Shown: one piece after another, positions 53,590 through 63,191 of the stretch
Position numbering within the stretch: the stretch's first letter is position 1
How the letters are laid out: every line of letters begins with the position of its first letter
DNA from: Porticoccaceae bacterium
Lineage (GTDB): Bacteria; Pseudomonadota; Gammaproteobacteria; Pseudomonadales; Porticoccaceae
DNA length: 64,000 nucleotides
NCBI GenBank assembly: GCA_021773435.1
Contig: JAJFKC010000039.1
Location: 62,001 to 126,000, forward strand
Reading direction: 5' to 3'
The notes under the pieces: generated by a model
What the model was told of the DNA's origin: nothing
Database searches by the model: none
What the model saw: the letters and a program-made list of their open reading frames with translations, nothing else
Program-made: the position numbers and the translations under genes

Positions 53590-54025
53590 AATAGCCGCCG
53601 TTATTCGCACGGATCACATCATCATGACTTTTAGGCGCTGTTAGGGGGCCGACTGTCAAACCATCTCGACCCACGCTATAGAGATCGAAATCAGAATTAA
53701 TCGGTACCAAATTCTTATCTTTTCGCAGCCCGCCTAGGCCTTTAACTCCTTCAATGCGCTTAAATCGGTATGCATTACCCCATGGGTCATTGATGCTAAT
53801 GCCTGCCTCGCTCGCGGTGTCTGGATAACTTCCACCCATGAATTTATAGCTCTCAATCGCTAGAGCAAAGCTGGCCAGGTCCTGAGCTGCGTGATTTATT
53901 TCCGTTTTGTATACATATTCCTGATAAGACGGAATTGCAATTGCAGCTAACAAACCGATAATCCCTAGCGCAATCAATACTTCGATCATGGAAAAGCCGC
54001 TACATCGCAGTTTAGCTCTTAACAT
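53567..54025 (-). CDS. Type II secretion/type IV pilin-like protein (GspG-type pseudopilin)
   Basis: A 152-residue prepilin. The frame opens at 54064, but the ATG at 54025 gives a short leader MLRAKLRCSG cut before FSMIEVLIALGIIG, with Glu5 of the mature protein in place. The hydrophobic N-terminal helix is followed by a soluble domain with DPWGNAYRF, the GspG-type calcium-site region. No secretion or pilus operon lies nearby, so it is an isolated gene. It overlaps the GGDEF-EAL gene that follows, which hints at control of surface attachment by c-di-GMP. Confidence 0.85.
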   Translation of the reverse strand: MLRAKLRCSGFSMIEVLIALGIIGLLAAIAIPSYQEYVYKTEINHAAQDLASFALAIESYKFMGGSYPDTASEAGISINDPWGNAYRFKRIEGVKGLGGLRKDKNLVPINSDFDLYSVGRDGLTVGPLTAPKSHDDVIRANNGGYYGLGKNY

Positions 54026-54163
54026 AAGTATTCTTCTAAGGTTTGATAGCCTACGTAATACCATAATCTATTCAACCATGTATCGTAATTGCACTAAAGA
54101 GCTTTCAAACAGGCACTTAAAGAAATCGCGTTTCGGCGAAATCAAGGAAAGCAAGTACCCAGA

Positions 54164-54520
54164 TTAACGAGGCTGTAAGGCCTTGCTGTCAAAACCAATT
54201 CCTGCCCAGCCATGGCGTATGAAGGCGCGGATATTTGCGTGATCAACACCATCGGGATGGCCCAGAACATCATCTCGATAATAAGTGCCAAAGCAAGCCA
54301 GGACTTCCGGTTCACTCAAACCGTGCAACTGTCCAAAGGCAAATATCCGGCAGGAACCAGCGTTGCTGCCAGCCTCATTAACCACCCTATCGTCATCAAA
54401 ACCATTGGTGAATCGTGTATCGACATAATCATAATACTCACTGATTACGCTCATTACCTCGTCAAAGCCGACACTTTCCGGATGACGTCGAATTTTCTGG
54501 ATCAAGTCGCCAGGCATCAT
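54164..54520 (-). CDS. HopJ-family protein
   Basis: A 118-residue protein of the HopJ family. The start ATG at 54520 (ATGATG with GGGGGTG upstream) gives MMPGDLIQKIRRHPESVGFD, while the longer frame to 54553 begins at a TTG. The blocks FTNGFDDDRVVNEAGSN and YYRDDVLGHPDGVDHANI are the family core. The name comes from a Pseudomonas type III effector, but the family is widespread in bacteria without such secretion, so a metabolic or regulatory role is more likely. Single gene. Confidence 0.88.
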   Translation of the reverse strand: MMPGDLIQKIRRHPESVGFDEVMSVISEYYDYVDTRFTNGFDDDRVVNEAGSNAGSCRIFAFGQLHGLSEPEVLACFGTYYRDDVLGHPDGVDHANIRAFIRHGWAGIGFDSKALQPR

Positions 54521-54682
54521 GGCACCCCCGTCATTCGCCATTTTTCTCACCAATCATATAGGGTTTCAAAGATATTCTAGCACCGTATTATGGCGTATCA
54601 ACCCAGATTTACTAAACTAAACAGCCACAGAAAATAATACTCAAGCGTCAATATCAAAAATCACTGTTGAGGTATCGGCATC

Positions 54683-56101
54683 ATGTCCAGACAATCATCC
54701 AAGACATCCGCTCAATTGCACTATATGACTATCACCCAGGTATCGGAGCTAATTCATAGCGGCAAAATCAGTGCGGCAGAGTTAAGCACTCACATGCTAG
54801 GGCGTATCGATAATCTTGACCCGGACATTAGTGCTTATGCCACTGTAATGCGCGAAGAAGCATTAAACGCAGCCCGTATCGCCGATCAGTCGCTATCAGA
54901 CGGAATAGACAAAGGACCGCTACATGGCGTTCCTATTGCGGTGAAAGACCTGTGTTTTACGCGTGGTGTGCGCACCATGGGCGGCATGTCTATATATGCC
55001 AAGCATGTGCCGGATTATGATGCCACGGTTGTGACCAGGCTTGCCGAGGCGGGTGCTATTATTGTCGGAAAACTCAACCTCACCGAAGGCGCAATGATCG
55101 GCTATCACCGTGATTTCAGCATCCCCGCAAACCCCTGGGCGACCGATCACTGGGCCGGGGCTTCGTCAAGCGGATCAGGAGCCGCGACCGCCGCCGGCCT
55201 GGCCTTCGCGACCCTTGGCAGTGACACCGGGGGCTCGATTCGATTTCCGTCAGCCGCCTGCGGTGTGGTAGGCCTCAAACCCACCTGGGGTCGAGTCAGC
55301 CGCTACGGCATTATGCCATTGGCTGAATCCCTTGATCATGTCGGACCGATGGCCCGATGCACCCGTGACGCCGCCCTGATTTTTGAGGCGATTGCGGGGC
55401 CAGACCTTCACGACGCCACTTGTCTACACCGCCCGGCACCCTCAGTTATAGAAAACATCGATGCTGGAATTAAAGGCGTTCGCATTGGCATCGACAGGGA
55501 AGATATCGAACGCCATGCCGAACCTGAGGTGGCGGCTGGCATATTTGCCGGGGCAGAAATATTATCGAAATTAGGTGCGGATATCATGGAACTTGTCTCT
55601 CCGCCCGTTGAGACTTACCTACCGGCCTGGACGGATATTGCAAGTGCCGAGACATGTCTTGCCCATCAAGCAACATTCCCCTCGCGTCGCGATGATTATG
55701 GCGTCTGGTTTCGTAACTGGCTTGACCTGGGTAGTAAGGTGTCAGGGATGGATTACGCTCGCGCCAATAATCTACGCAACGCCTGTATCAACGAATACCG
55801 TGGCTTGTTTGGGCAGGTCGATCTGTTATTAATGCCATCAATGCCCATCGTGCCGCCAATATTTAAAACGGAAAACCTATACGGTGCCATGGAAGCATTT
55901 GATTTTAATCTCGTTCGGTACACGGCACCCTTTGATTTTACAGGTTCCCCCACCCTCTCCTTACCTTGCGGTATGACTGACAAGGGCTTACCTCTATCGT
56001 TGCAACTCATAGCTCGCCATGAAGATGAACCGCTACTCTGTCAGGCTGGTCATGCTTTCGAACAAGCGACTGAGTGGCACACGCTGCATCCAAACTTATA
56101 A
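54683..56101 (+). CDS. Amidase signature enzyme (GatA-like)
   Basis: A 472-residue amidase of the Ser-cisSer-Lys family, hydrolysing an amide to acid and ammonia. The triad is K88 (AVKDLC), the cis-serine in GASSSGSG (about S162/S163) and the nucleophile S185 (DTGGSIRFPS). The length and the ending are those of a free amidase, and no gatB or gatC is adjacent, so a role in tRNA amidation is unlikely. The substrate is unknown. It converges with the acetoacetyl-CoA synthetase gene. Confidence 0.9.
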   Translation: MSRQSSKTSAQLHYMTITQVSELIHSGKISAAELSTHMLGRIDNLDPDISAYATVMREEALNAARIADQSLSDGIDKGPLHGVPIAVKDLCFTRGVRTMGGMSIYAKHVPDYDATVVTRLAEAGAIIVGKLNLTEGAMIGYHRDFSIPANPWATDHWAGASSSGSGAATAAGLAFATLGSDTGGSIRFPSAACGVVGLKPTWGRVSRYGIMPLAESLDHVGPMARCTRDAALIFEAIAGPDLHDATCLHRPAPSVIENIDAGIKGVRIGIDREDIERHAEPEVAAGIFAGAEILSKLGADIMELVSPPVETYLPAWTDIASAETCLAHQATFPSRRDDYGVWFRNWLDLGSKVSGMDYARANNLRNACINEYRGLFGQVDLLLMPSMPIVPPIFKTENLYGAMEAFDFNLVRYTAPFDFTGSPTLSLPCGMTDKGLPLSLQLIARHEDEPLLCQAGHAFEQATEWHTLHPNL

Positions 56102-56144
56102 TGGTTGCACGAGATCTGAGTAATGCGACCGGGAACTGGAAGCA

Positions 56145-58118
56145 TTACATTTGCAGGGTCTTTTTAGAAAACTCAATAAAGTAGTCGATGGTCGCAGGAT
56201 TACGCATAGCATCGCGGTTCACAGATTTATCAATATCGAAACCCATAAGGATTTTTTTCACCGGAGTTTCCAGTTTCTTGCCCGTCATGGTGTAAGGGAT
56301 TTCATCAACCTGAAATACCTCGTCGGGGACATGACACGACGTAAAATCTTGTCGCAAAGATTGCTTAATGGCTGTAATGACCTCGTCATTAAGATTAAAC
56401 CCCTGCTTCATTTGTACGAACAAAGGCATGTAATGCCGCCCCCCCGATAGCTCAATACTCAGCACCAGACTATCGGCAATGGCTTCGACTTTTTCGACGC
56501 CGCGATATACCTCACTGGTACCAATACGAATGCCGCCTCGATTTAACGTGGAGTCAGACCGGCCCATAATCTGGATGGTGCCTTCTCCGGAAAGTCGCAT
56601 CCAGTCGCCATGGCGCCACCAGCCCGGGTATTCCTCGAAATAGCTTTCTTTATAGCGTTTGTCGTCTTTGTCGTTCCAGAAATAAATCGGCATCGAGGGC
56701 ATGGGTTCGGTGATCACCATCTCGCCCACTTCGTCGATCAAAGCTTTGCCGTCATCATCCAGCGCCCGTACATCGACCCCTAACATGCGGCATTGAATCT
56801 CCCCGGAATAAACCGGTAACAACGGCGCGCAACCCACAAAAGCAGAGGCGATATCGGTACCACCACTGATGGAGATCAGCCACAAATCTTTTTTAATGGC
56901 TTCGTAAACCCACTCAAAACCTTCTTCGGGCAAGGGCGAGCCGGTTGAGCCAATAGATTTTAACGGGCTTAAATCAAAGGCCCTGCCCGGTTCCAGACCT
57001 TCTTTCATGCAGGCGATGTAGTAAGCGGCACCGCCACCAAATTGAGTTAATTGCGCGCGCTCCGCTAACGACCAGAGATGATCAACATCAGGATAGGCCG
57101 GATTACCATCGTAAATAACCAACACCGCACCAGTGAGCATAGAGGCCACACCAATATTCCACATCACCCATCCCGTGGTTGAAAACCAGAAGAAGCGATC
57201 ACCGGGTTTTAGATTGCAATGCAGGCCCATATGCTTGTAATGCTCGACCAGAATACCGCCGTGGCCGTGGGTAATAGCTTTCGGGATGCCTGTCGTACCC
57301 GATGAGTACAGCGTCCAGATTGGATGATCAAATGGTACCTGCTCAAAGACAATCTTAGTGGCGCCATTGTCCAGCGCTTTATGCCAATGGTCAGTTTGCT
57401 CAAGGTCGCAGCTAGCCGCCTGACCCTGGTAATCAAACAGCACCACCCGTTCAAGACTGGGCAGCTCCGACTTTAAGCGCGCTATCTCTTCCAGGCGATT
57501 AATTGTTTTACCATTGTAGCTATAGCCATCTACTGCAAACAAGATTTTAGGGGATATTTGCCGGAACCGATCAACAACGCTGTTAGTGCCGAAATCTGGT
57601 GAACAGCTAGACCACACTGCACCAATAGAGTTAGCGGCCAAAAAAGCAATCAGCGCCTCAGGAATATTCGGCATGTAGGCAACTACACGGTCGCCTGCCT
57701 CGACACCCAGACCCCGTAAATAATGCGCCAGACGAGCCACCTGGCTTTGGAGATTGGCCCAGCTTACTTCATAGAGTTCACGAAATTCTGATTCAGCCAG
57801 GAGTGCTGGTCGATCATCGGCTCGAGCACGAAAGATATGTTCGGCAAAATTAAGGGTTGCTCCATCAAACCATTTTGCACCCGGCATCGTGTGAGAAGAC
57901 AGAACTCGCTCATAGGGTGTAGCCGACTGAACATCGTAGTAATCCCAGATGCTTTGCCAGAACTCTTCGAGATGACTTATCGACCATTGATACAACCCGT
58001 CGTAATTCGCGAATTGCAGATCTTTAGTCTCCGCCAGCCAGGTCATATAAGCAGTCATATTGGTTTGCTGCTGAAACTCGGGGGACGGTTGCCAGAGCTT
58101 TTTCATCGGGTCGGTCAT
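56145..58118 (-). CDS. Acetoacetyl-CoA synthetase
   Basis: A 657-residue AMP-forming acyl-CoA synthetase that activates acetoacetate to acetoacetyl-CoA. The ATP motif YSSGTTGIPKAITH lies around residue 275. LWQPSPEFQQQTNMTAYMTW at the N-terminus and MTGKKLETPVKKIL near the end, with its conserved lysine, fit the AacS family. Cytoplasmic. With the thiolase upstream it would turn acetoacetate into two acetyl-CoA. The two genes are read in the same direction with a 57-bp gap, likely one operon. Confidence 0.92.
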   Translation of the reverse strand: MTDPMKKLWQPSPEFQQQTNMTAYMTWLAETKDLQFANYDGLYQWSISHLEEFWQSIWDYYDVQSATPYERVLSSHTMPGAKWFDGATLNFAEHIFRARADDRPALLAESEFRELYEVSWANLQSQVARLAHYLRGLGVEAGDRVVAYMPNIPEALIAFLAANSIGAVWSSCSPDFGTNSVVDRFRQISPKILFAVDGYSYNGKTINRLEEIARLKSELPSLERVVLFDYQGQAASCDLEQTDHWHKALDNGATKIVFEQVPFDHPIWTLYSSGTTGIPKAITHGHGGILVEHYKHMGLHCNLKPGDRFFWFSTTGWVMWNIGVASMLTGAVLVIYDGNPAYPDVDHLWSLAERAQLTQFGGGAAYYIACMKEGLEPGRAFDLSPLKSIGSTGSPLPEEGFEWVYEAIKKDLWLISISGGTDIASAFVGCAPLLPVYSGEIQCRMLGVDVRALDDDGKALIDEVGEMVITEPMPSMPIYFWNDKDDKRYKESYFEEYPGWWRHGDWMRLSGEGTIQIMGRSDSTLNRGGIRIGTSEVYRGVEKVEAIADSLVLSIELSGGRHYMPLFVQMKQGFNLNDEVITAIKQSLRQDFTSCHVPDEVFQVDEIPYTMTGKKLETPVKKILMGFDIDKSVNRDAMRNPATIDYFIEFSKKTLQM

Positions 58119-58175
58119 TAATGGTATTCCTCTTAGCCTCGACTATTCTATAATCAATGCGATTCTAGTTAGTTT

Positions 58176-59393
58176 TTAAACACGCTCCAGAATCAACGCA
58201 ATACCCTGCCCCACACCTATGCACATAGTACAAAGCGCATATTTACCACCGGTGCGATGAAGTTGGTACATGGCAGTCGTCACTAGCCTTGCGCCGCTGG
58301 CACCCAGAGGATGACCCAGGGCAATGGCACCGCCGTTTGGGTTAACGTGGGCAGCGTCATCCGGCAAGCCCAGCTCTCTCATAACAGCCAAACCCTGGGC
58401 AGCGAAAGCCTCATTCAACTCAATAACATCCATTTGCTCGATGGTGAGGCCCGTTTTGGCCAACAGCTTACGCGTTGCAGGAGCAGGCCCGATACCCATA
58501 ATTCGTGATTCCACGCCCGCCGTCGCCATGCCGACAATCCGAGCTTTTGGCATTAAGGCATGCTCAGTAAGTGCCTGCTCAGAAGCCAGCAATAAAGCAC
58601 ATGAACCATCGTTCACACCCGATGCATTGCCAGCCGTCACAGTGCCGTTATCTCGAAATGGCGTGGCTAATTTAGCCAGCGCATCAAGGCTGGTTGCACG
58701 AGGATGCTCGTCTGCATCAAAGATCAGCGGCTCCTGTTTACGACGCGGCACCTCAACTGGAACAATTTCATCATCAAATAAACCACCTGCCTGAGCTGCT
58801 GCCGCCCTCTCCTGGCTGGCCAGGGCAAAACGATCCTGGACTTCTCGCGGGATGTTGAATTGCTCGGCAACGTTTTCTGCGGTCTCCGGCATGGAGTCGA
58901 CACCATGTTGAGCCTTCATAAGCTTATTAACAAAGCGCCACCCGATGGTAGTATCAAATATTTCGGCATTACGGCTGAAGGCGGATTCAGCCTTGGCCAT
59001 CACAAAGGGTGCGCGGGACATGGACTCGACACCACCGGCAATGGCCATGTCGACTTCGCCGCAGCGAATTGCTCGGGCTGCACTGCCCACCGCATCCAGA
59101 CCCGAACCACACAGACGATTCAGGGTAACGCCCGCGACAACCGGGTCCAGCCCAGCTAGTAATGCACTCATACGGGCGACATTACGATTGTCCTCCTCCG
59201 CCTGATTCGCGCAGCCGTAGAATACTTCTTCCAACGCCTGCCAGTTCATATCCGGGTTTCGGGCGATCAGCGCTTTAATTGGTAAAGCACCGAGATCGTC
59301 GGTTCGAACAAAGGATAATGCACCACCAAACTTTCCGATGGGTGTACGTACGGCATCGCAAATAAAAGCATCTTTTAAACGTTCATTACTCAT
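58176..59393 (-). CDS. Acetyl-CoA acyltransferase/3-oxoacyl-CoA thiolase
   Basis: A 405-residue thiolase starting at ATG 59393 with AGGTGA upstream. Catalytic residues are in LNRLCGSGLDAV (acyl-cysteine near residue 91), GGAIALGHPLGASGAR (His) and CTMCIGVGQ (second Cys). The N-terminus (AFICDAVRTPIGKFGGALSF) and GCANQAEEDNRNVARMSALL resemble PcaF-type 3-oxoadipyl-CoA thiolases as well as acetyl-CoA C-acetyltransferases. Next to acetoacetyl-CoA synthetase, cleavage of acetoacetyl-CoA is the simplest role. Confidence 0.92.
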   Translation of the reverse strand: MSNERLKDAFICDAVRTPIGKFGGALSFVRTDDLGALPIKALIARNPDMNWQALEEVFYGCANQAEEDNRNVARMSALLAGLDPVVAGVTLNRLCGSGLDAVGSAARAIRCGEVDMAIAGGVESMSRAPFVMAKAESAFSRNAEIFDTTIGWRFVNKLMKAQHGVDSMPETAENVAEQFNIPREVQDRFALASQERAAAAQAGGLFDDEIVPVEVPRRKQEPLIFDADEHPRATSLDALAKLATPFRDNGTVTAGNASGVNDGSCALLLASEQALTEHALMPKARIVGMATAGVESRIMGIGPAPATRKLLAKTGLTIEQMDVIELNEAFAAQGLAVMRELGLPDDAAHVNPNGGAIALGHPLGASGARLVTTAMYQLHRTGGKYALCTMCIGVGQGIALILERV

Positions 59394-59609
59394 CAAATCA
59401 CCTCGAAACCACAGTGTTTAAAAAAAGTCCGTGTTAGTACCACTACAAAAGCGGCATATTGTAGTGCCATTATGTGGGCCATACACCCTCCCTCATTTGG
59501 CTGACTGAATGCTGTCGGTGACTTATTGCGCAGTCTCGGAAATTAGGCTCTCCCCTAAATCTGCAGCTGATACAATCGCGCCCCTCTTAATCAAGCAGCG
59601 TTACCCAAT

Positions 59610-61655
59610 TTGACCGATCTCAACCCCCAGCAACGACACGCCGTTCGTCATATCAGCGGGCCTTTACTCGTTCTGGCCGGAGCGGGTAGCGGCAAGACCA
59701 GTGTTATCACGAATAAAATTGCCTACCTGGTAGAACAATGTGGGATGCCGGCTCGTCATATTGCAGCGGTAACCTTTACCAACAAGGCCGCACGGGAAAT
59801 GAAGCAGCGGGTCTCTGCACTGATTAAGGGAAAATCGGCTCAGGGGCTCACCGTCTCGACCTTTCACAACCTCGGCCTGAATATTATTCGCCGGGAAATC
59901 CGCACCCTGGGTTATAAATCTGGATTTTCGGTTTTTGATGGAGAGGACGCTCGCAGCCTCCTCAAAGAACTGATGATCTCCAGTGGCGAGCTCGACGCCG
60001 ATCATATTAACCTCGTGCAAAATCAAATCTCCTCGTGGAAGAATTCTTTGATCGGCTCCGACCACGCGTTATCAACAGCAGAAAGTGGTGGCGAGCAAAC
60101 GATTGCCATTATCTATCAGCATTACCAGCAGTCCTTAAAGACCTACAATGCTGTCGATTTTGATGATTTAATATTGATTCCCGCTATGTTATTCCGCGAA
60201 CATGGCGATATTCTCGTCAGTTGGCAGCAGCGAATCCGATACCTGCTGGTAGACGAATATCAGGACACCAATCTTGCCCAGTATGAGCTCGTTAAATTGC
60301 TGGCAGGCAAGCGTGAAAACTTAACAGTAGTGGGCGACGATGATCAATCTATTTATGCCTGGCGGGGTGCCCGCCCAGAAAATCTCGCACAACTCAGTGA
60401 CGACTTCCCCCACCTTGACGTCATTAAACTGGAGCAAAATTACCGATCCACCGCGAGAATATTGCGTGCGGCAAATACGCTGATTGCCAACAACGCTCAC
60501 GTCTTTGATAAAGCGCTATGGTGCAAGCTCGGACTGGGTGACCCAATTCGAATCATTCGCTGCGCCAATGAAGACGCTGAGACCGAGCGGGTAGTCAACG
60601 AGATTATTGAAAACCGCATGCGCCGCCGTTGCCACTTTCGAGATTTCGCTGTGCTCTATCGCGGTAATCACCAGGCCAAACTGCTGGAGATGAAATTGCA
60701 GGCTCAGGGTATACCCTACCAACTCAGTGGCGGTACGTCTTTTTACGCACGAACCGAAGTTAAGGACATCATGGCTTATCTCCGGCTACTCGTGAATCCT
60801 GATGACGACAATGCCTTTCTGCGGATTATCAATACGCCCCGGCGACAAATTGGCCCCGGCACAATCGAAAAACTGGCCAACTATGCAACCCTTCGCGAAG
60901 TGTCTTTGTATACAGCCATTGACGAACTCGGTATTCGCGAAGTAATTTCTACAGCGCACTTAAAACATTTGCTGGCATTTAAAGTATGGCTCGACAGCGT
61001 GATTAGAAATTGCTCAGGGGAGAAGCCTATTAGTGCCGTTAGCGAAATGATCGCTGACATCGATTACCAGGCCTGGCTGCATCAAAACGCTTCCAGTGAG
61101 GCTGTCGCTGAGAACCGCATGAAAAATGTCTCTCTGTTGATTGAACAACTGCGCAGGGTACTTGGTAATCGACCGGATCAAGCATCAGCATTACATAAGG
61201 ACAACGTCCATGACGGTGACAACAATATTGAAGATGCCATCGCCAAATTAGTATTAATGGATATTCTTGATCGACAGGAGGAAGAATCCGCCGATGACAA
61301 AGTGCAGTTAATGACACTACATGCGGCTAAGGGTTTGGAGTTTCCTCATGTTTTCGTTATTGGGATGGAAGATGGTTTACTGCCTCACCGCAATAGTATC
61401 GACGACGGCAATATTGAAGAAGAGCGCCGCCTGGCCTATGTGGGTATTACCCGCGCCAGAGAGACTCTGACTCTAACATTAGCCGCCCGACGCAAACAGT
61501 TTGGCGAAATATTTCAAACCACCCCTAGCCGATTTCTGGAGGAGATCCCCGCAGATGATGTGGAACGGGAGGGCTTCGGCGAAGAAATTTCTGAGGAATT
61601 AAACAAAGAAAAAGGTCGCCAGTCATTATCTGCTTTAAAGGGTTTGTTCAATTAA
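59610..61655 (+). CDS. rep: ATP-dependent DNA helicase Rep
   Basis: A 681-residue superfamily 1A 3'-5' helicase that restarts replication and clears proteins from DNA. Walker A is AGAGSGKT near residue 26. Other motifs are TFTNKAAREMKQRV, VDEYQDTN (Walker B), DDDQSIYAWRGA, YRSTARIL, LMTLHAAKGLEF and AYVGITRARETL. The start is TTG at 59610, giving LNPQQRHAVRHISGP, the normal Rep beginning. No clear Shine-Dalgarno is seen. Length matches Rep rather than UvrD. Confidence 0.94.
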   Translation: MTDLNPQQRHAVRHISGPLLVLAGAGSGKTSVITNKIAYLVEQCGMPARHIAAVTFTNKAAREMKQRVSALIKGKSAQGLTVSTFHNLGLNIIRREIRTLGYKSGFSVFDGEDARSLLKELMISSGELDADHINLVQNQISSWKNSLIGSDHALSTAESGGEQTIAIIYQHYQQSLKTYNAVDFDDLILIPAMLFREHGDILVSWQQRIRYLLVDEYQDTNLAQYELVKLLAGKRENLTVVGDDDQSIYAWRGARPENLAQLSDDFPHLDVIKLEQNYRSTARILRAANTLIANNAHVFDKALWCKLGLGDPIRIIRCANEDAETERVVNEIIENRMRRRCHFRDFAVLYRGNHQAKLLEMKLQAQGIPYQLSGGTSFYARTEVKDIMAYLRLLVNPDDDNAFLRIINTPRRQIGPGTIEKLANYATLREVSLYTAIDELGIREVISTAHLKHLLAFKVWLDSVIRNCSGEKPISAVSEMIADIDYQAWLHQNASSEAVAENRMKNVSLLIEQLRRVLGNRPDQASALHKDNVHDGDNNIEDAIAKLVLMDILDRQEEESADDKVQLMTLHAAKGLEFPHVFVIGMEDGLLPHRNSIDDGNIEEERRLAYVGITRARETLTLTLAARRKQFGEIFQTTPSRFLEEIPADDVEREGFGEEISEELNKEKGRQSLSALKGLFN

Positions 61656-61765
61656 TTGCCTTTTTGTATGGAACTCGCACGCAACCAATTTTTAAGCAAA
61701 TAATAAGCAACAATACTTACCACTCTGGTTTCCGTTTTTATATTACTCCGAAAACCCCCCTCTCG

Positions 61766-61779
61766 TTGATTTTGATCAA
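61766..61779 (+). promoter_or_regulatory. FNR/ANR-type box upstream of cytochrome c
   Basis: TTGAT-TTTG-ATCAA is a perfect match to the FNR consensus TTGAT-N4-ATCAA. It is centred about 81 bp before the ATG at 61854. A TAAACT hexamer at 61802-61807 sits where a -10 box would be if the box is at -41.5, which would put transcription start near 61814. Oxygen-limited activation of the cytochrome gene is inferred. Confidence 0.75.
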
Positions 61780-61853
61780 TTGCATTAGCGCTGGTCAAAC
61801 CTAAACTTACTAGATGATAGAGCAGCAGTTATGTACATCAAGAGGAAACCATT

Positions 61854-62339
61854 ATGTCTACATTAGCTGATAATCACACATCTAGAGACCACCGCAATAC
61901 TGCCAAAAACAGCTTTGCCTCAATAACAAACCTACTTCTTAAAGGCGTCGTTTTAAGCGCGTCTATCGGCGCATCGATGTTTGCTCATGCCCTGGAAGAG
62001 GTGGAACCATTACCGGGAAAGACCGACTTTATGAACTTCTGTGCATCATGTCATGGTGTCACAGGTGAAGGAAACGGCCCCGTTGCGGGGTCGCTCAAAA
62101 ATAGACCACCAGACTTGACCTATCTTCATCAGCAGGAGACCGATGGCGCATTTCCTTACAAACGTGTGCTTAGTATTATCGAGGGAAACCCCGACCATGA
62201 CAAGAACGTCCGCACTCACGGGCCTGCCGATATGCCCGTTTGGGGTAAAGTGATTTATGACGACAGTGGCGAACAGGCGGCTATTACAAAAGCACGATTA
62301 AGGAATCTAACCAATTACGTTAAATCCATCCAGAAATAA
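61854..62339 (+). CDS. Periplasmic monoheme cytochrome c
   Basis: A 161-residue c-type cytochrome. A hydrophobic segment at about residues 27-46 (LLLKGVVLSASIGASMFAHA) is a signal with a long basic N-region. The heme site is C63-x-x-C66-H67 followed by GVTGEGNGPVAGSL, and the distal Met is probably in GPADMPVWG near residue 125. It is a small soluble electron carrier. An FNR-type box lies upstream, so it may serve respiration under low oxygen. AGAGGAAACC precedes the ATG. Possibly linked to ferritin downstream, with a 142-bp gap. Confidence 0.88.
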   Translation: MSTLADNHTSRDHRNTAKNSFASITNLLLKGVVLSASIGASMFAHALEEVEPLPGKTDFMNFCASCHGVTGEGNGPVAGSLKNRPPDLTYLHQQETDGAFPYKRVLSIIEGNPDHDKNVRTHGPADMPVWGKVIYDDSGEQAAITKARLRNLTNYVKSIQK

Positions 62340-62481
62340 ACCTCAATATAATATGGGTTAGACGTGCGGGAGGAACGGTTTGCCCTTGTTTTATGGAGTT
62401 GGAGGCGTGCAATTGTAAACCCTCAAAAGCGATGAGTTTAAATTAAGTCGCCAAAGTAATTATGCGCAGCAGGGTAATAAG

Positions 62482-62988
62482 ATGCTTAGTGAAAATTTAA
62501 CTGGGAAGCTAAATAAGCAAATCAATCACGAAAGCACCTCGGTGGTACTGTATTTGCAGATGAGTGCGTGGTGTGCGAGCAAAGGCTATGATGGCTGCGC
62601 AGAATTTTTTCGTCTACAGGCAGATGAAGAAAAACAGCATATGGAAAAACTCTTTGGATATGTTCTGGAGACGGGAGGGTTACCCATGCTTGGTGCTATT
62701 GCAGCACCGCCCTCTTCCTGGGCTTCGCTAAGAGATATTTTTCAAGCAACACTTGAACACGAGCAGACCGTATCGAAAGAAATTAGCGTGCTCGTCGAAA
62801 CTGCCCTGGATGAAAAGGACTTCTCTACCTTTAACTTTCTCCAATGGTATGTCTCTGAACAACATGAAGAAGAGCACCAACTCCATTCGTTGCTGGATCG
62901 TGTTGACATGATCACCGCAGAGGGACACGGTAATTTCACCATTGACCGCGAAATCAGCCGACTCACTCAAACCAATCATCGCCAATAA
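62482..62988 (+). CDS. ftnA: Bacterial ferritin FtnA
   Basis: A 168-residue iron-storage protein. The four-helix ferritin motif is clear: N-terminal LTGKLNKQINHESTSVVLYL with the iron-ligand glutamate, FFRLQADEEKQHMEKLFGYV with the ferroxidase Glu-Glu-His set, and EQHEEEHQLHSLL in helix D. It stores iron as a 24-mer. No Fur box was recognised upstream. Confidence 0.93.
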   Translation: MLSENLTGKLNKQINHESTSVVLYLQMSAWCASKGYDGCAEFFRLQADEEKQHMEKLFGYVLETGGLPMLGAIAAPPSSWASLRDIFQATLEHEQTVSKEISVLVETALDEKDFSTFNFLQWYVSEQHEEEHQLHSLLDRVDMITAEGHGNFTIDREISRLTQTNHRQ

Positions 62989-63191
62989 CAAATACTGCGG
63001 GGACCGTAGCGAACCTCTCCGACAATAAACCGGGTTCGTCGTGGCCATTTTTGAGGATTGACTTAACTGCTTAAGTGAATAACCCCTTGGTACTAAAGCC
63101 CTGCTTCGCTACTTGCAAAAGTCCGTATGCATCAGCCAAATCGTGAGACCATATATTGATTCTGTTTATCTCACGACCCCATTTTTCATTC

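Noticed and set aside
54683-56101. GatA subunit of glutamyl-tRNA amidotransferase
   Set aside because: gatB and gatC are absent next to it and the gene stands alone, so it is better called a general amidase.
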